A DNA stretch of 64,000 nucleotides from Fibrobacter succinogenes (GTDB lineage Bacteria > Fibrobacterota > Fibrobacteria > Fibrobacterales > Fibrobacteraceae), in contig CACWPM010000012.1 in NCBI GenBank assembly GCA_902762795.1, forward strand, positions 1-64,000. Direction: 5' to 3'. A program made the translations under genes and the position numbers. The notes beneath the pieces were generated by a model that was not told the DNA's origin, did not search any database, and saw nothing but the letters and a program-made list of their open reading frames with translations. Below, one piece after another: positions 34,459-43,178 of the stretch (positions are counted from its first letter, which is position 1; each line of letters starts with the position of its first letter).

Positions 34459-35044
34459 GTTCCTTTAGATAATTTTCAATATATTTGCCGAGCATATCGA
34501 CTTCGACATTCACAACGGTTCCGCTCGCCCAGTTCCTAAGATTCGTTCGGGCTAGCGTTTCGGGAATAATGCAAACGCGGATATAGTCCTCCCCTTTTTC
34601 GGCAACAGTCAAGCTAATGCCATTCAAGGTGATGGATCCACGACGGATGACATAGCGACGCAAATCTGTCGGGAGCGCCAAATCGACCTCCACGCCCGTC
34701 TCGCGCGGAGTCACATGCAAAACTTCAATAGTGGAGTCCACATGGCCCATTACGAAATGACCGCCCATAAAGCTATCGGCACGGCAAGGATACTCGAGAT
34801 TTACGAGATCCCCGACTTTAGCCTGCCTGAAGGACGTGTTCACCACGGTCTGGTGCATGAGACAGAACGTAGCGATATCATCAGTGCAACTTTCAACGGA
34901 AAGGCACACACCGTTATTGGCAATGCTGTCACCCAGTTTGCAGTTTTTAAAGAATCCCGGCGACTTCATGCGCATCGAGAGCGCATCTCCCCTGTTTTCA
35001 AGGGAAATGATTTCGCCAGTTGCTTGAATTATACCCGTAAACAT
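34445..35044 (-). CDS. ribE: Riboflavin synthase (alpha subunit)
   Basis: 199 residues from the ATG at 35044: [19 protein letters not shown], the invariant start. Two lumazine-binding repeats follow ([40 protein letters not shown]), with [20 protein letters not shown] at the junction. It dismutates two lumazines to riboflavin. First visible gene of the riboflavin operon. No ribD lies here, and no FMN-riboswitch pattern is visible upstream. Confidence 0.95.
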   Translation of the reverse strand: MFTGIIQATGEIISLENRGDALSMRMKSPGFFKNCKLGDSIANNGVCLSVESCTDDIATFCLMHQTVVNTSFRQAKVGDLVNLEYPCRADSFMGGHFVMGHVDSTIEVLHVTPRETGVEVDLALPTDLRRYVIRRGSITLNGISLTVAEKGEDYIRVCIIPETLARTNLRNWASGTVVNVEVDMLGKYIENYLKERDLA

Positions 35045-35066
35045 ACGCGGCAAATTTAGAAAAATT

Positions 35067-35290
35067 CTAGTAGTTCAACACGAGCACACCCATTTCATCG
35101 CATAGAATCACGTAATCGTTTATATCGGCAGGCCCGCTTCCATTCATTTCAACTAAATACACCTAGACCTCATCCCATGAAATTTCAGGATAGTTATAGT
35201 GCCACGGACGTACATTTATCGTGCACTCCCATAAAAACGCTGTATATAATACATTTCTCGAAATAAAATGACAAAGACACGCGAAAAAAC
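35067..35290 (-). pseudogene. Possible remnant of a coding region upstream of ribE
   Basis: A frame on the minus strand reads VLYTAFLWECTINVRPWHYN, YPEISWDEV, one TAG stop, then VYLVEMNGSGPADINDYVIL, CDEMGVLVLNY and a final TAG at 35067-35069. The protein-like composition on both sides of a single stop suggests a decayed gene end. Family not recognised; no start or ribosome site. Confidence 0.35.
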
Positions 35291-35422
35291 GTTCCTTCGT
35301 CTCTATAAATTACATTTATTTACAATCACCAAATTTATATTACGAATAGCTAGTCAATGATTATTAGTTTGTCATTGCAAGTTTCGGATAACGCGAAGAA
35401 ATTATTATGAAAAGGAGAAAAC

Positions 35423-36064
35423 ATGTTTAACAAGATCCATAAATTTTTGGGTAAAGCGTTTCTTTCCTGTACAGCTTTCTTTTGGGCCGGATGCGACAAC
35501 GGCACCGCAGATGCAAACAAAGAAAAACCTTTCATCGATATTGAGCAGGAGCTTGCTAAAATAAGCAAACCGGACACAACAGGACTAAGAGGACAATGCG
35601 TTTCTATGTATACCTATTGTGAAAACGTCAAAACAGGAGGATCATCTTACTATAGTTTACGAAACCGCGCAAGCAGCATTGCAAAAAATAAACTCGAAAG
35701 TGAACACAATTTAAAACAAAATAATCGCTGCCTAGAAAGATTTCTAGAAATAGAAAATGAGCCCCTGTACGGGATATCCGTCTGTTACGATGACTTAAAA
35801 TATATAAACATGCCGCCACCCTCATTCTTTGCGGATTCGCTCTTTTTTGACGATTACAAATCAGAATACGAAGCCGCAAAATCCCAGTATGAAACTTTTG
35901 CAAAAGACTACGATGTAACACCCTGCGATTCCTCCAACGATAAGGCAACCGTCAACGACAGGTACATCAAAGCACTTCTCCAAAACGATCTCGATGACCG
36001 CGACATCATCCGACAGAAATTGGAAGAAATCAACCAAGGCATGGAAGAATGCAAGGTGCCATAA
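35423..36064 (+). CDS. Lipoprotein of unknown function (213 aa)
   Basis: AAAAGGAG is 5 nt before the ATG. Signal peptide with lipobox WAGC (about residues 21-24). The mature domain is acidic and helical with several Cys (RGQCVSMYTYCENVK, NRCLERFLEIENEPLYGISV, TPCDSSND, GMEECKVP), possibly disulfide-bonded pairs. No family recognised. The stretch behind it (36065-36391) holds only a hairpin at 36234 and the promoter region of the next gene. Confidence 0.7.
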   Translation: MFNKIHKFLGKAFLSCTAFFWAGCDNGTADANKEKPFIDIEQELAKISKPDTTGLRGQCVSMYTYCENVKTGGSSYYSLRNRASSIAKNKLESEHNLKQNNRCLERFLEIENEPLYGISVCYDDLKYINMPPPSFFADSLFFDDYKSEYEAAKSQYETFAKDYDVTPCDSSNDKATVNDRYIKALLQNDLDDRDIIRQKLEEINQGMEECKVP

Positions 36065-36233
36065 CGTTTTTTCAGGGTCCAAATCTTGCTTTTTTTCTCG
36101 TAAGTCGTTGATACTTCGATAGTTACAAAGATTTTTATAACCAAAAACAAATTTTCAAGGAATCGCGCGCATTCCGCATGAAATAAGGCTTCCAAACAAT
36201 ATTTTACATTCGCAAAATCGGAAATTTAGACCA

Positions 36234-36272
36234 TTTTATGAGAGTTTTACACTCATAAAAAGCTTCTTTTTA
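36234..36272 (+). terminator. Hairpin with T-rich tail
   Basis: TTTTATGAG (36234-36242) pairs with CTCATAAAA (36252-36260) around 9 nt, followed by AGCTTCTTTTTATT. It is 170 nt past the stop of the 35423 gene, so it may end that transcript or belong to the M23 gene promoter region. Confidence 0.4.
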
Positions 36273-36391
36273 TTACAACAAACTTACATAAATACTTTAT
36301 GTTAATAACTCGTTAAAATGTGACCGAAATCTAGTGACAAAAACGATTAAAATGTGTATTATTAGCTCCATTATATAATACACGAAATTTT

Positions 36392-37423
36392 ATGAAGATC
36401 AAAACTATACTCATTGCAGGAGTCCTGCCTATCGCGCTTTTCGCAAAAGACGACGATATGGCCGGAAAAATCGTTCCTCGCCTGGTTGATTCAAAAAACA
36501 CTGAATTGACCCAAACTCTTGGTGATCTCGCTAGCATCGAGACTCAGGATCCTTCCGTTGGGAAATTTGTCATTACCGAAAGCAATTTCTCCAGCAAAAA
36601 AATCAAGCCCAAAAAGCAGAACAAGGTCAGCACGCCGAAGGTTCACAAACCCCAAGCGAATGATTTGGGAACCGAAGAGGGCATCAACAGCGATAGCCTC
36701 GACACAGAGGAAGCCGCTCGCGAATATGCCGAAGCCGATGCAGATATCAAGGCAACTACGGATTCCGCGTCCACAGGCGAACCTGCCAAGCTGTTTGTCC
36801 TTGACATGACGACCTCGATCATCCCGACAGAAAGCCGTCGCGTTGCAGGCCATTACGGACCGCGCAAACATAGAATGCATCGCGGAGTGGACCTCGGGCT
36901 CTGCCACGGTGAAAACCGCACTATCGTTGCCGCATTCGCCGGTAAAGTCGTGAAGGTCAGAAACCAGGGCCGCCGCAAGGGTTACGGTCGCTACGTGATT
37001 CTCGATCATGGCAACGGACTCACCACTCTTTACGCACATCTCGAGCGTTGGAAAGTAAAAGTCGGCGATGAACTCCAGGCAGGCGACACGCTTGGCATTG
37101 GGGGCAACTCCGGACGATCGTTCGGCGCTCATCTGCACTTTGAAATGCGTTACAACGGCATATACATCAATCCGGAAACGATTTATGACTTTGCCGAAGG
37201 CACTTTCAAGGACATTTCCATCACTCTTGACACGGAAAAGCTCCAGGAAGTCGAAGCCGCCTACCAGAAAGAAATTGGCAAGAGTAAGTTCTACAAAGTG
37301 CGCCGCGGCGATTGTCTCGGAAAAATCGCACACAAATACGGCACGTCGGTCGAACAGATCAAGCGTTTGAACAATCTCAAGTCGGAAAAAATCCGCCCGG
37401 GCCAAGTGCTCCGTTGCTCTTAA
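36392..37423 (+). CDS. M23 murein endopeptidase with C-terminal LysM
   Basis: 343 residues. Signal peptide (about 1-18, MKIKTILIAGVLPIALFA), a Lys/Glu-rich linker to about 140, then a lysostaphin-type M23 domain: HYGPRKHRMHRGVDLGL supplies the zinc ligands His and Asp (HxxxD), YVILDHGNGLTTLYAHLE and GRSFGAHLHFEMRYNG the HxH ligand. The C-terminal LysM (FYKVRRGDCLGKIAHKYGTS, VEQIKRLNNLKSEKIRPGQV) binds glycan strands. All metal ligands are present, so it is probably an active periplasmic D,D-endopeptidase rather than an EnvC-like activator. Ends before a strong terminator. Confidence 0.9.
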   Translation: MKIKTILIAGVLPIALFAKDDDMAGKIVPRLVDSKNTELTQTLGDLASIETQDPSVGKFVITESNFSSKKIKPKKQNKVSTPKVHKPQANDLGTEEGINSDSLDTEEAAREYAEADADIKATTDSASTGEPAKLFVLDMTTSIIPTESRRVAGHYGPRKHRMHRGVDLGLCHGENRTIVAAFAGKVVKVRNQGRRKGYGRYVILDHGNGLTTLYAHLERWKVKVGDELQAGDTLGIGGNSGRSFGAHLHFEMRYNGIYINPETIYDFAEGTFKDISITLDTEKLQEVEAAYQKEIGKSKFYKVRRGDCLGKIAHKYGTSVEQIKRLNNLKSEKIRPGQVLRCS

Positions 37424-37452
37424 TTTCTCATCGACATGTTTCTACGAAAATC

Positions 37453-37477
37453 GCCGCGCTAAGAAGCGCGGCTTTTT
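37453..37477 (+). terminator. Terminator of the M23 gene
   Basis: GCCGCGC-TAAGAA-GCGCGGC followed by T5. Lies between convergent M23 and cpoB-like genes; the minus strand has a shorter T tail, so it may serve both. Confidence 0.85.
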
Positions 37478-37503
37478 CGTCATGAACAGCAGGCGTTCTA
37501 CTT

Positions 37504-38364
37504 TCACTTCATCTTTTCTAAGCAGACTTCCGTAGCGGAGCGGCCATCAGACGACCTGAAGTCCAACATATCTTGCAAGGCAAGCGCCGCCTGCTCCAGT
37601 TCCGGCGTTGAAGCGCATGTATTACTCGATATAATCATCTGCAAGTACTGTTTTTTTCGGTCAAGATTGCATTCATTGCCATAAATCGATGCGAGTTTGA
37701 ACATTCCCGCACAGGCTTTAGAACCTTGCGGATTGGAATCCACGAGATTTGTCAAAAGCGTTTTCGCCTTCGCCACCTGTTTTGCCTCAATCAAGCAAAG
37801 AGACATCCAGTAAAGAGCGCCTTCGGCCATTTCGCCCGTCTTGACCAACTCATAGACCTGCTTAAAGCCGTTATACGCAAGCTTGTATTCTCCACGATGA
37901 TAATCCGAATGAGCCGTATTGAACATCGTCTCCGCTTCAATCATTTTTTCAGCATTGGCATCCGGTTCCATCACCGCGTTAGCGGTACCACCGCTCACGA
38001 CAACCTTTTTCGCCAAAATTTTATCGGACTTGCCCAACAGCAAATCCAGACGATAAACAATTTCTTCTTGACGAGCGTCTCGACGGACAGTCTCTTCGCT
38101 CATGCGATTCGAAAGGAGAGTCACCTCCGCCTGCAAGCGTTTTTGAGCCACCGCGGCAGCATCCAATTGAGCCTTCACGCTATCCAGTTCTGCGCGGAGC
38201 GTTGCGTTTTCAGCAGAAAGCGCCTTGTAAGCGGAATCATTTTTCACCATGATTTCATCGCCCACGGCCCTCATTTCTTTTGTACGCAATATCGTAATAC
38301 TGCTACAACCAGAAAGTACAAACGAAGTAAGAACGACACCAAGAGAAACGTTTTTCAAATTCAC
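37504..38364 (-). CDS. cpoB: CpoB/YbgF-like TPR lipoprotein of the Tol-Pal system
   Basis: 286 residues. Lipobox LSGC at about residues 17-20, unlike the soluble E. coli CpoB. A coiled coil follows (about 38-105, KALSAENATLRAELDSVKAQ, LDAAAVAQKRLQAEVTLLSN), then TPR-like helices (FNTAHSDYHRGEYKLAYNGF, LYWMSLCLIEAKQVAKAKTL), the CpoB order of trimerising coil then TPR. In other bacteria CpoB links outer-membrane constriction by Tol to peptidoglycan synthesis. Last gene of the tol series, 10 bp after pal. Confidence 0.8.
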   Translation of the reverse strand: MNLKNVSLGVVLTSFVLSGCSSITILRTKEMRAVGDEIMVKNDSAYKALSAENATLRAELDSVKAQLDAAAVAQKRLQAEVTLLSNRMSEETVRRDARQEEIVYRLDLLLGKSDKILAKKVVVSGGTANAVMEPDANAEKMIEAETMFNTAHSDYHRGEYKLAYNGFKQVYELVKTGEMAEGALYWMSLCLIEAKQVAKAKTLLTNLVDSNPQGSKACAGMFKLASIYGNECNLDRKKQYLQMIISSNTCASTPELEQAALALQDMLDFRSSDGRSATEVCLEKMK

Positions 38365-38374
38365 AATTCAACTC

Positions 38375-38950
38375 CTATTCAATCGTTACACGGAAATGCG
38401 CTCTACGGTTTTTCGAATAAGCGCTTTCATCATTTCCTTGGACTTTCGGACGCTCCTTGCCATAGCTCACCGGAACAAGCCTACGACCATCGACCCCATA
38501 CGCTATCAAGAAATCCCTCACAATCGTCGAACGACGCGCTCCCAAAGAAATATTGTAATCCTCAGTCCCGCGGGCATCAGTATGCCCTTCAACTATAACG
38601 GTAAAGCGGTTTTCATTGACCAATATTTCAGCCACTTGAGCAAGCAAGCGCTTTGCGTTTTCCGTCAAATCCGAGCGGTCATAGTCGAAGTAAACATCTT
38701 CCATCATAATGCGGTTAATCAATTCTTCCAAACGAGCTCGGTCTGCTTCTAGGCGTTCCGCCTCCAAGCGAGCTAAAGAATCCGCGCTCAACGTGTCCGC
38801 AATAAGCGCATCGAGATTAAGCGTCGAATCTACTGGAGCTTCAGGCGCCGTTTTCGGAACTGGGTCCGTCTCCGGTTTTTCCTTGCTGCATCCCCAAACT
38901 AAAAAAACAATAGCCGTCCCCATCAAAGCGAGTTTAAAAATTCTGTCCAT
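38375..38950 (-). CDS. pal: Peptidoglycan-associated lipoprotein Pal
   Basis: 191 residues from the ATG at 38950; GAGGAATG lies upstream with correct spacing for this ATG, not for one three codons earlier. Lipobox VWGC (about residues 18-21), Pro/Ala linker, helix SADSLARLEAERLEADRARL and an OmpA domain: EDVYFDYDRSDLTENAKRLL, FTVIVEGHTDARGTEDYNIS, LGARRSTIVRDFLIAYGV, KNRRAHFRV. The Asp and Arg that bind diaminopimelate (TDARG..., R of NRRAHF) are present. It tethers the outer membrane to peptidoglycan and binds TolB. Confidence 0.93.
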   Translation of the reverse strand: MDRIFKLALMGTAIVFLVWGCSKEKPETDPVPKTAPEAPVDSTLNLDALIADTLSADSLARLEAERLEADRARLEELINRIMMEDVYFDYDRSDLTENAKRLLAQVAEILVNENRFTVIVEGHTDARGTEDYNISLGARRSTIVRDFLIAYGVDGRRLVPVSYGKERPKVQGNDESAYSKNRRAHFRVTIE

Positions 38951-38963
38951 ATTCAACATTCCT

Positions 38964-40238
38964 CTATTTCACTTTTTTCTCGTCAAAGAACCAAGACCAT
39001 GTCGGCGAAGTATTCTCGTTGCCGTTCGTAATTCGCGTCACGCTACTGCCGTCCTTACGCATAATATAAATTTGATAACTGCCACCGCGGTCACTGCTAA
39101 ACGCAATTAACTTGCCATCGGGCGACCAAGACGGGTGTTCGTTATTCCCGGCGTTCGATGTCAACTGGATAATATCCGTCCCATCAAGAGCGCACGTATA
39201 AATATTCATCTTGCCGTCGTCCATCGAAGTGTAAACGATGCGGTCCCCTTCCGGAGACCAGCTTGCACGTTCATTGTAGTGTCCCATGAACGTAATGCGA
39301 CGCACGTCCGTACCATCCTTGCCCACGGCATACACTTGCGGGGAACCGCCACGGTCGCTCGTAAACAGGACTTCACTTGCAAACGGGCTCCAAGAAGGAC
39401 TCACCTGGTTCGATTTCAAATGCAAGAACTTTTGCGCAGAACCATTTTTCATGTCGCCGCGGTAAATTTCAGTTTTTCCATTTTCCGTCACTGAAAAAAG
39501 GAGTTCTCCTGTTTTCGGATTCACGGCTGGGCTAAATGTCTGTGCGAACTGGGTAAAAAGCGGTGTTTCCTTGCCGCCAAACGTTATCGCATAAAGGTTC
39601 GGGCGATTCCGCCTAAAGTTCACATATACTAAACCGTTATTATTTTTTTGCCAAACAGGCATTATGTTAATTGAAGAATCTCGCGTAATCTGTCGGCGTG
39701 AAAATCCATCGTAATCAGCAACCATCACCTGTTTCAAGCCATTGATTTTAGAAACGTAGGCAAGTTTCGTCGTCGCGATTCCACGTTCCCCGAACAGGCG
39801 ATAAACAACTTTATCGAAAAAAGAATGAACAGCCTGACGCACATCTTGTGGCTTCACGGTATAGCTTTCGCCAAGCAACAGGTCCTTTGTTTCCGCGGCA
39901 TACAAGAAACAATCCAACTTGATTTTTCCATTAGAAAGTTTGGTCGCATTTCCAGTCACGTACTGGCGGGCGCGCTTCTTGCTGAAAAGCACCAAGTCAA
40001 AATGGTCCGAAGGAACCGCTTCGAAACGCCCGGAGAGATTCGCATCGCGTGCCAAAATCTTATGCGGAGCCTCGCTCGACCACTTGATTGCCGTTTCTTC
40101 TTCAAAAGGCACAATACCAATCGGCATCGTCTGGAAAACAGAAATACCCACATCCACGGCAATCGTGTCAATCGCCGCAAACGTTGGCGCACTGAGCGCC
40201 ATCGCAACAAACAAAAAAAGCAATTTTATTTTATTCAT
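38964..40238 (-). CDS. tolB: Tol-Pal system beta-propeller protein TolB
   Basis: 424 residues from the ATG at 40238. Sec signal peptide ending near TFAA; an N-terminal TolB_N domain (IGIVPFEEETAIKWSSEAPH, KILARDANLSGRFEAVPS); then six WD40-like blades marked by SPSWSPFASEVLFTSDRGGS, PQVYAVGKDGTDVRRITFMG, RASWSPEGDRIVYTSMDDGK and HPSWSPDGKLIAFSSDRGGS. Periplasmic. It cycles between Pal and the TolA/TonB-like protein. Between tolA and pal in the operon. Confidence 0.93.
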   Translation of the reverse strand: MNKIKLLFLFVAMALSAPTFAAIDTIAVDVGISVFQTMPIGIVPFEEETAIKWSSEAPHKILARDANLSGRFEAVPSDHFDLVLFSKKRARQYVTGNATKLSNGKIKLDCFLYAAETKDLLLGESYTVKPQDVRQAVHSFFDKVVYRLFGERGIATTKLAYVSKINGLKQVMVADYDGFSRRQITRDSSINIMPVWQKNNNGLVYVNFRRNRPNLYAITFGGKETPLFTQFAQTFSPAVNPKTGELLFSVTENGKTEIYRGDMKNGSAQKFLHLKSNQVSPSWSPFASEVLFTSDRGGSPQVYAVGKDGTDVRRITFMGHYNERASWSPEGDRIVYTSMDDGKMNIYTCALDGTDIIQLTSNAGNNEHPSWSPDGKLIAFSSDRGGSYQIYIMRKDGSSVTRITNGNENTSPTWSWFFDEKKVK

Positions 40239-40276
40239 AGTAGCATTGTCACGCCCGCCCCGCGCGGGCATCTCCT

Positions 40277-41218
40277 CTAGTTCGGCGTAAAGTTAAACTG
40301 CAACACAAGACTCGAACCATTGTACGTCGGTGGAAGTTCCGGCAATTTCGAAATTTTCACGGCACGCATCGACAAATGATCCCAGGCGGTATTCGATGAG
40401 GAGCGTTTCAGCAACACTCCAGTAATCGCACCCGAGCGTTCCACAGAAAACTGCACAGTCGTCTTCGCGTCACGCGGGATAGAAAGACCGTTCGGAGGAT
40501 TGAAATTGCTCATGATTTTTGCCTTCGCGCGTTCCAGGAAAACCTGCATCAACGGGTCCATATCAATCGGATTCACCGTCTTGAGGCTCGGCATCTCGAA
40601 AGACTTCTGCAAATTCAAATCATCGATGTTAAAGTCATCCTCGTCCTTCTTCGGCTTCTTCGCAGGCTTCGATTCCGTCTTTTTCTTTTCTACAGTTTTC
40701 TTTGCAATCCTTTCTACAGGCTTTTCGACGGGTTTCTCGACCGGTTTCGGCTTTTCAGGCTCCACCTTTTTCGGCTCTTCGGGCTGCGGAGCTTCTTTTG
40801 GAACAGGCACGGGTTCCGGCGTATCCGGCTTCATTTCTGGCGCATGATCTTCAGGAATTTTCGGGGCATCAGGTTCCAGAGTCTTGGCAGGTTCGGGATT
40901 TGGAACAGGTTCAGGTTCCGGAGCAACTTCAGGAACGGGCGCGGGCGGTGCTTCCGGCGGAATATCCTCTTTGGGCGCCTGTTGCGGTTCCGGTTCCGGC
41001 ACGGGCGCGGGCGCCGAAGGCTGTTTTACAGGCGCGTCTACTTGCACCATTTCGAATACAGGGATTTCTTCGGCAGGCTTACTCAAGTCAATGTTATGCA
41101 AAGCGACTAACGTTCCGACAACCGCCAAATGAAAAACAACGGCACACACGATGATTTTAATCAGCGTTCCATCGTCTTCCATTTCGAAATACTGGATTTG
41201 GTCCCTATTTCTTTTCAT
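40277..41218 (-). CDS. tolA: TolA/TonB-type energy-transducing protein
   Basis: 313 residues. Short cytoplasmic head, one membrane anchor (about residues 18-40, TLIKIIVCAVVFHLAVVGTL, with a His inside the helix as in TonB/TolA), a long Pro/Glu/Lys spacer (about 60-190: PAPVPEPEPQQAPKED, KPVEKPVEKPVERIAKKTVE), and a C-terminal TonB-like domain (AKAKIMSNFNPPNGLSIPRD, TTVQFSVERSGAITGVLLKR, SSSNTAWDHLSMRAVKISKL, PELPPTYNG). Named tolA from its place between tolR and tolB; by domain type TonB is equally fair. It overlaps tolR by 14 bp. Confidence 0.85.
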   Translation of the reverse strand: MKRNRDQIQYFEMEDDGTLIKIIVCAVVFHLAVVGTLVALHNIDLSKPAEEIPVFEMVQVDAPVKQPSAPAPVPEPEPQQAPKEDIPPEAPPAPVPEVAPEPEPVPNPEPAKTLEPDAPKIPEDHAPEMKPDTPEPVPVPKEAPQPEEPKKVEPEKPKPVEKPVEKPVERIAKKTVEKKKTESKPAKKPKKDEDDFNIDDLNLQKSFEMPSLKTVNPIDMDPLMQVFLERAKAKIMSNFNPPNGLSIPRDAKTTVQFSVERSGAITGVLLKRSSSNTAWDHLSMRAVKISKLPELPPTYNGSSLVLQFNFTPN

Positions 41219-41621
41219 TTACCAATTCATCTTTAGGGGTCATCGTCAAGAAGCCTAGCTTCGTCACACCAAGTTTTTGCACTAGGGTCACGACCTTCAT
41301 CACAAAGCCATAGCTAACCGCTTCGTCCGAATTGATGACCACAGCCATTTCGCCATTCCACAGCGACTTGAAAATGCTTTCGAAGCTCTCCATATCCACC
41401 TGCATGTCGGCAATGAATATTTCAAGATTCTTGGTGATAGAAACTTTAAGGAGCTTTTGCTGTTCCATCGTCGGGGCCTTTACCTGCGGTAGATTGACCT
41501 TCACGCCCTGGCTCATCAACGGTGCACACAAAATAAATACAATCAAGATAGCGAACACAATGTCAATCATGTTCGTGAGATTCAACTCTTGCTTTAAATC
41601 CTTACGACGGCTACGTTTCAA
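41205..41621 (-). CDS. tolR: TolR/ExbD proton-channel subunit
   Basis: 138 residues, TTG start preceded by GAGGAGG; the family N-terminus (KRSRRKDLKQELNLTNMIDI) requires this start. One membrane helix (about 18-38, MIDIVFAILIVFILCAPLM) with the conserved proton-carrying Asp at its start (NMIDIVF), then the periplasmic ExbD domain. The start overlaps the tolQ stop. With TolQ it uses proton flow to energise TolA. Confidence 0.92.
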   Translation of the reverse strand: MKRSRRKDLKQELNLTNMIDIVFAILIVFILCAPLMSQGVKVNLPQVKAPTMEQQKLLKVSITKNLEIFIADMQVDMESFESIFKSLWNGEMAVVINSDEAVSYGFVMKVVTLVQKLGVTKLGFLTMTPKDELVNEKK

Positions 41622-42319
41622 GCGTCCTCCTCACCGATTCCTTCAACAGCAAGCAAGTCCCCTCTTTTGAACAAACTCAGCACTTGCGATCCAAAGTTGT
41701 AATAAGACGTTTCATTGCGTCCGTTATTCGATATAAAGTAATTATATCCGGCAGACGCAGGAATTGCAACCACAAGGCCTGCCACAGTCGTGATAAGCGC
41801 CATGGCAATTCCAGGTGCTACAACAGTCAAGTCCGCAGAACCGTGATGTCCAATCTGGAAAAACGCAATCATAATTCCCCAGACGGTGCCAAGCAAGCCA
41901 AAGAACGGCGCCAAGTTCGAGCTCGTAGCAAGGAACGTCAAGTAGCGATCTTCGCGCATCCGAAGCCCTTCAATCGAACGCTGGATAGCGTCTTCGAGCA
42001 ACGACGCCCTGTGCTGAATCGATTCGTAGTTCACTTTTCCCTTGAACTTGGACACTTCGTTCAATACCTCGACACTCAATAAACGGAGTGCGCTGTCTTT
42101 AGAAACGGAGCAAAGTCTTTGAAGTTCCGAAAAATGTTTAAGCTTGCAAAAGTCCTTAAAAAATTTTGCATTCGAATGCAAATTCGACTTATGCTTAAAG
42201 AACTTCACGATGATAATACCCCAGGAACCAAGCGACATAAAGGCCAGAATCCCGAGAATAATCATGGTAACAATATCGGACTGGGCAATCATCTGCAAGA
42301 CTGGTACTGTATTGTTCAA
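41618..42319 (-). CDS. tolQ: TolQ/ExbB proton-channel subunit
   Basis: The start is taken as TTG at 42319, with GGAGG five nt upstream (LNNTVPVLQMIAQSDIVTMI); the open frame continues to 42451 but that part lacks a ribosome site and makes the protein 44 residues too long. 233 residues, the normal TolQ length. Three membrane helices: IVTMIILGILAFMSLGSWGI, TFLATSSNLAPFFGLLGTVW (with the conserved AP..GLLGTV) and VAPGIAMALITTVAGLVVAI. First gene of the tolQRA-B-pal-cpoB operon; divergent from the 42513 lipoprotein gene. Confidence 0.92.
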   Translation of the reverse strand: MNNTVPVLQMIAQSDIVTMIILGILAFMSLGSWGIIIVKFFKHKSNLHSNAKFFKDFCKLKHFSELQRLCSVSKDSALRLLSVEVLNEVSKFKGKVNYESIQHRASLLEDAIQRSIEGLRMREDRYLTFLATSSNLAPFFGLLGTVWGIMIAFFQIGHHGSADLTVVAPGIAMALITTVAGLVVAIPASAGYNYFISNNGRNETSYYNFGSQVLSLFKRGDLLAVEGIGEEDA

Positions 42320-42512
42320 GACAACCTCCAAAAAATTTTTACAAAATTCACGAACTATATTATAATACAAAAAAGCACTATAAAAAGTAAAACACAATCG
42401 TTTAACAACACTTTTTTCGACAATTGACGCAAATTCACTTTTTTGCATCATATTTTTTGTATATTAAAATCACAAAACAGTACTAATGGATTTTTATTCC
42501 AAGGAGAAAACA

Positions 42513-43052
42513 ATGAAAAAACTCATCGCATGTCTCGCCCTTGCAGCAATGTTCGCAGGTTGCTCCAGCAATCCTCCGCAGACTCCGCAAGAAAAGCAAG
42601 CAAGCCTTCTCATCGAAATGCAGATGCAGAAGAAAAACTACCTCAAGCAGCACATCCCGGCCGGTATCGGTATCGGTGAATCTGCGGACGAACAGATTGC
42701 TTACGAAAAAGCCGACCAGAACGCCCGCGTAGACCTCGCCAGGTCTATCGATGCCCAAACCAAGGCATTGGTCAAGAACTTCAAGGAAGACGTTAGCGAT
42801 GAAATTGCAGAACACTTCCAGAGCACGTCCAAGACCTCTGTGAACCAGCGTTTGAACGGTGCTACGCTCAACGATGTCAAGGTTGAAACCACCGCCGACG
42901 GCAAGTTCAAGGTCTACGGTGTCATGACGCTCGACTCTGACCTCGTCTCCGAATACATCAAGATGCTCGAACAGCAGGAAAAGAAGGAAGAAGCCGAAAA
43001 GATCCGCGCCGCTGCTGAAAAGGCATACGCTGAACTTGACGAAATGGACTAA
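42513..43052 (+). CDS. LPP20-family lipoprotein
   Basis: 179 residues from the ATG at 42513, AAGGAG at 42501-42506. Lipobox FAGC (about residues 14-17). The mature domain has the LPP20 features: PAGIGIGESADEQIAYEKAD, QNARVDLARSIDAQTKALVK, DGKFKVYGVMTLDSDLVSEY and a Lys/Glu/Ala-rich helical tail. LPP20-like proteins are outer-membrane lipoproteins of unclear function. It has its own promoter (TATATT at about 42459) and terminator. Confidence 0.78.
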   Translation: MKKLIACLALAAMFAGCSSNPPQTPQEKQASLLIEMQMQKKNYLKQHIPAGIGIGESADEQIAYEKADQNARVDLARSIDAQTKALVKNFKEDVSDEIAEHFQSTSKTSVNQRLNGATLNDVKVETTADGKFKVYGVMTLDSDLVSEYIKMLEQQEKKEEAEKIRAAAEKAYAELDEMD

Positions 43053-43076
43053 TTTTCAAGTTTTAAGTAAATTAAA

Positions 43077-43102
43077 GACATTGGCGAAGCCAATGTCTTT
43101 TT
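43077..43102 (+). terminator. Terminator of the LPP20-like gene
   Basis: GACATTGGC-GAA-GCCAATGTC, perfect 9-bp arms, then T5. Convergent with sodB. Confidence 0.88.
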
Positions 43103-43178
43103 GTTTATAGTCGACAGACGGAACGGAATGTTCAAGGAACACTTTAAAAGCGCACAGATCTGTCCGTGCATTTATTCG

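Noticed and set aside
35041-35422. FMN riboswitch ahead of ribE
   Set aside because: No RFN-element consensus segments are visible on the minus strand upstream of ribE.
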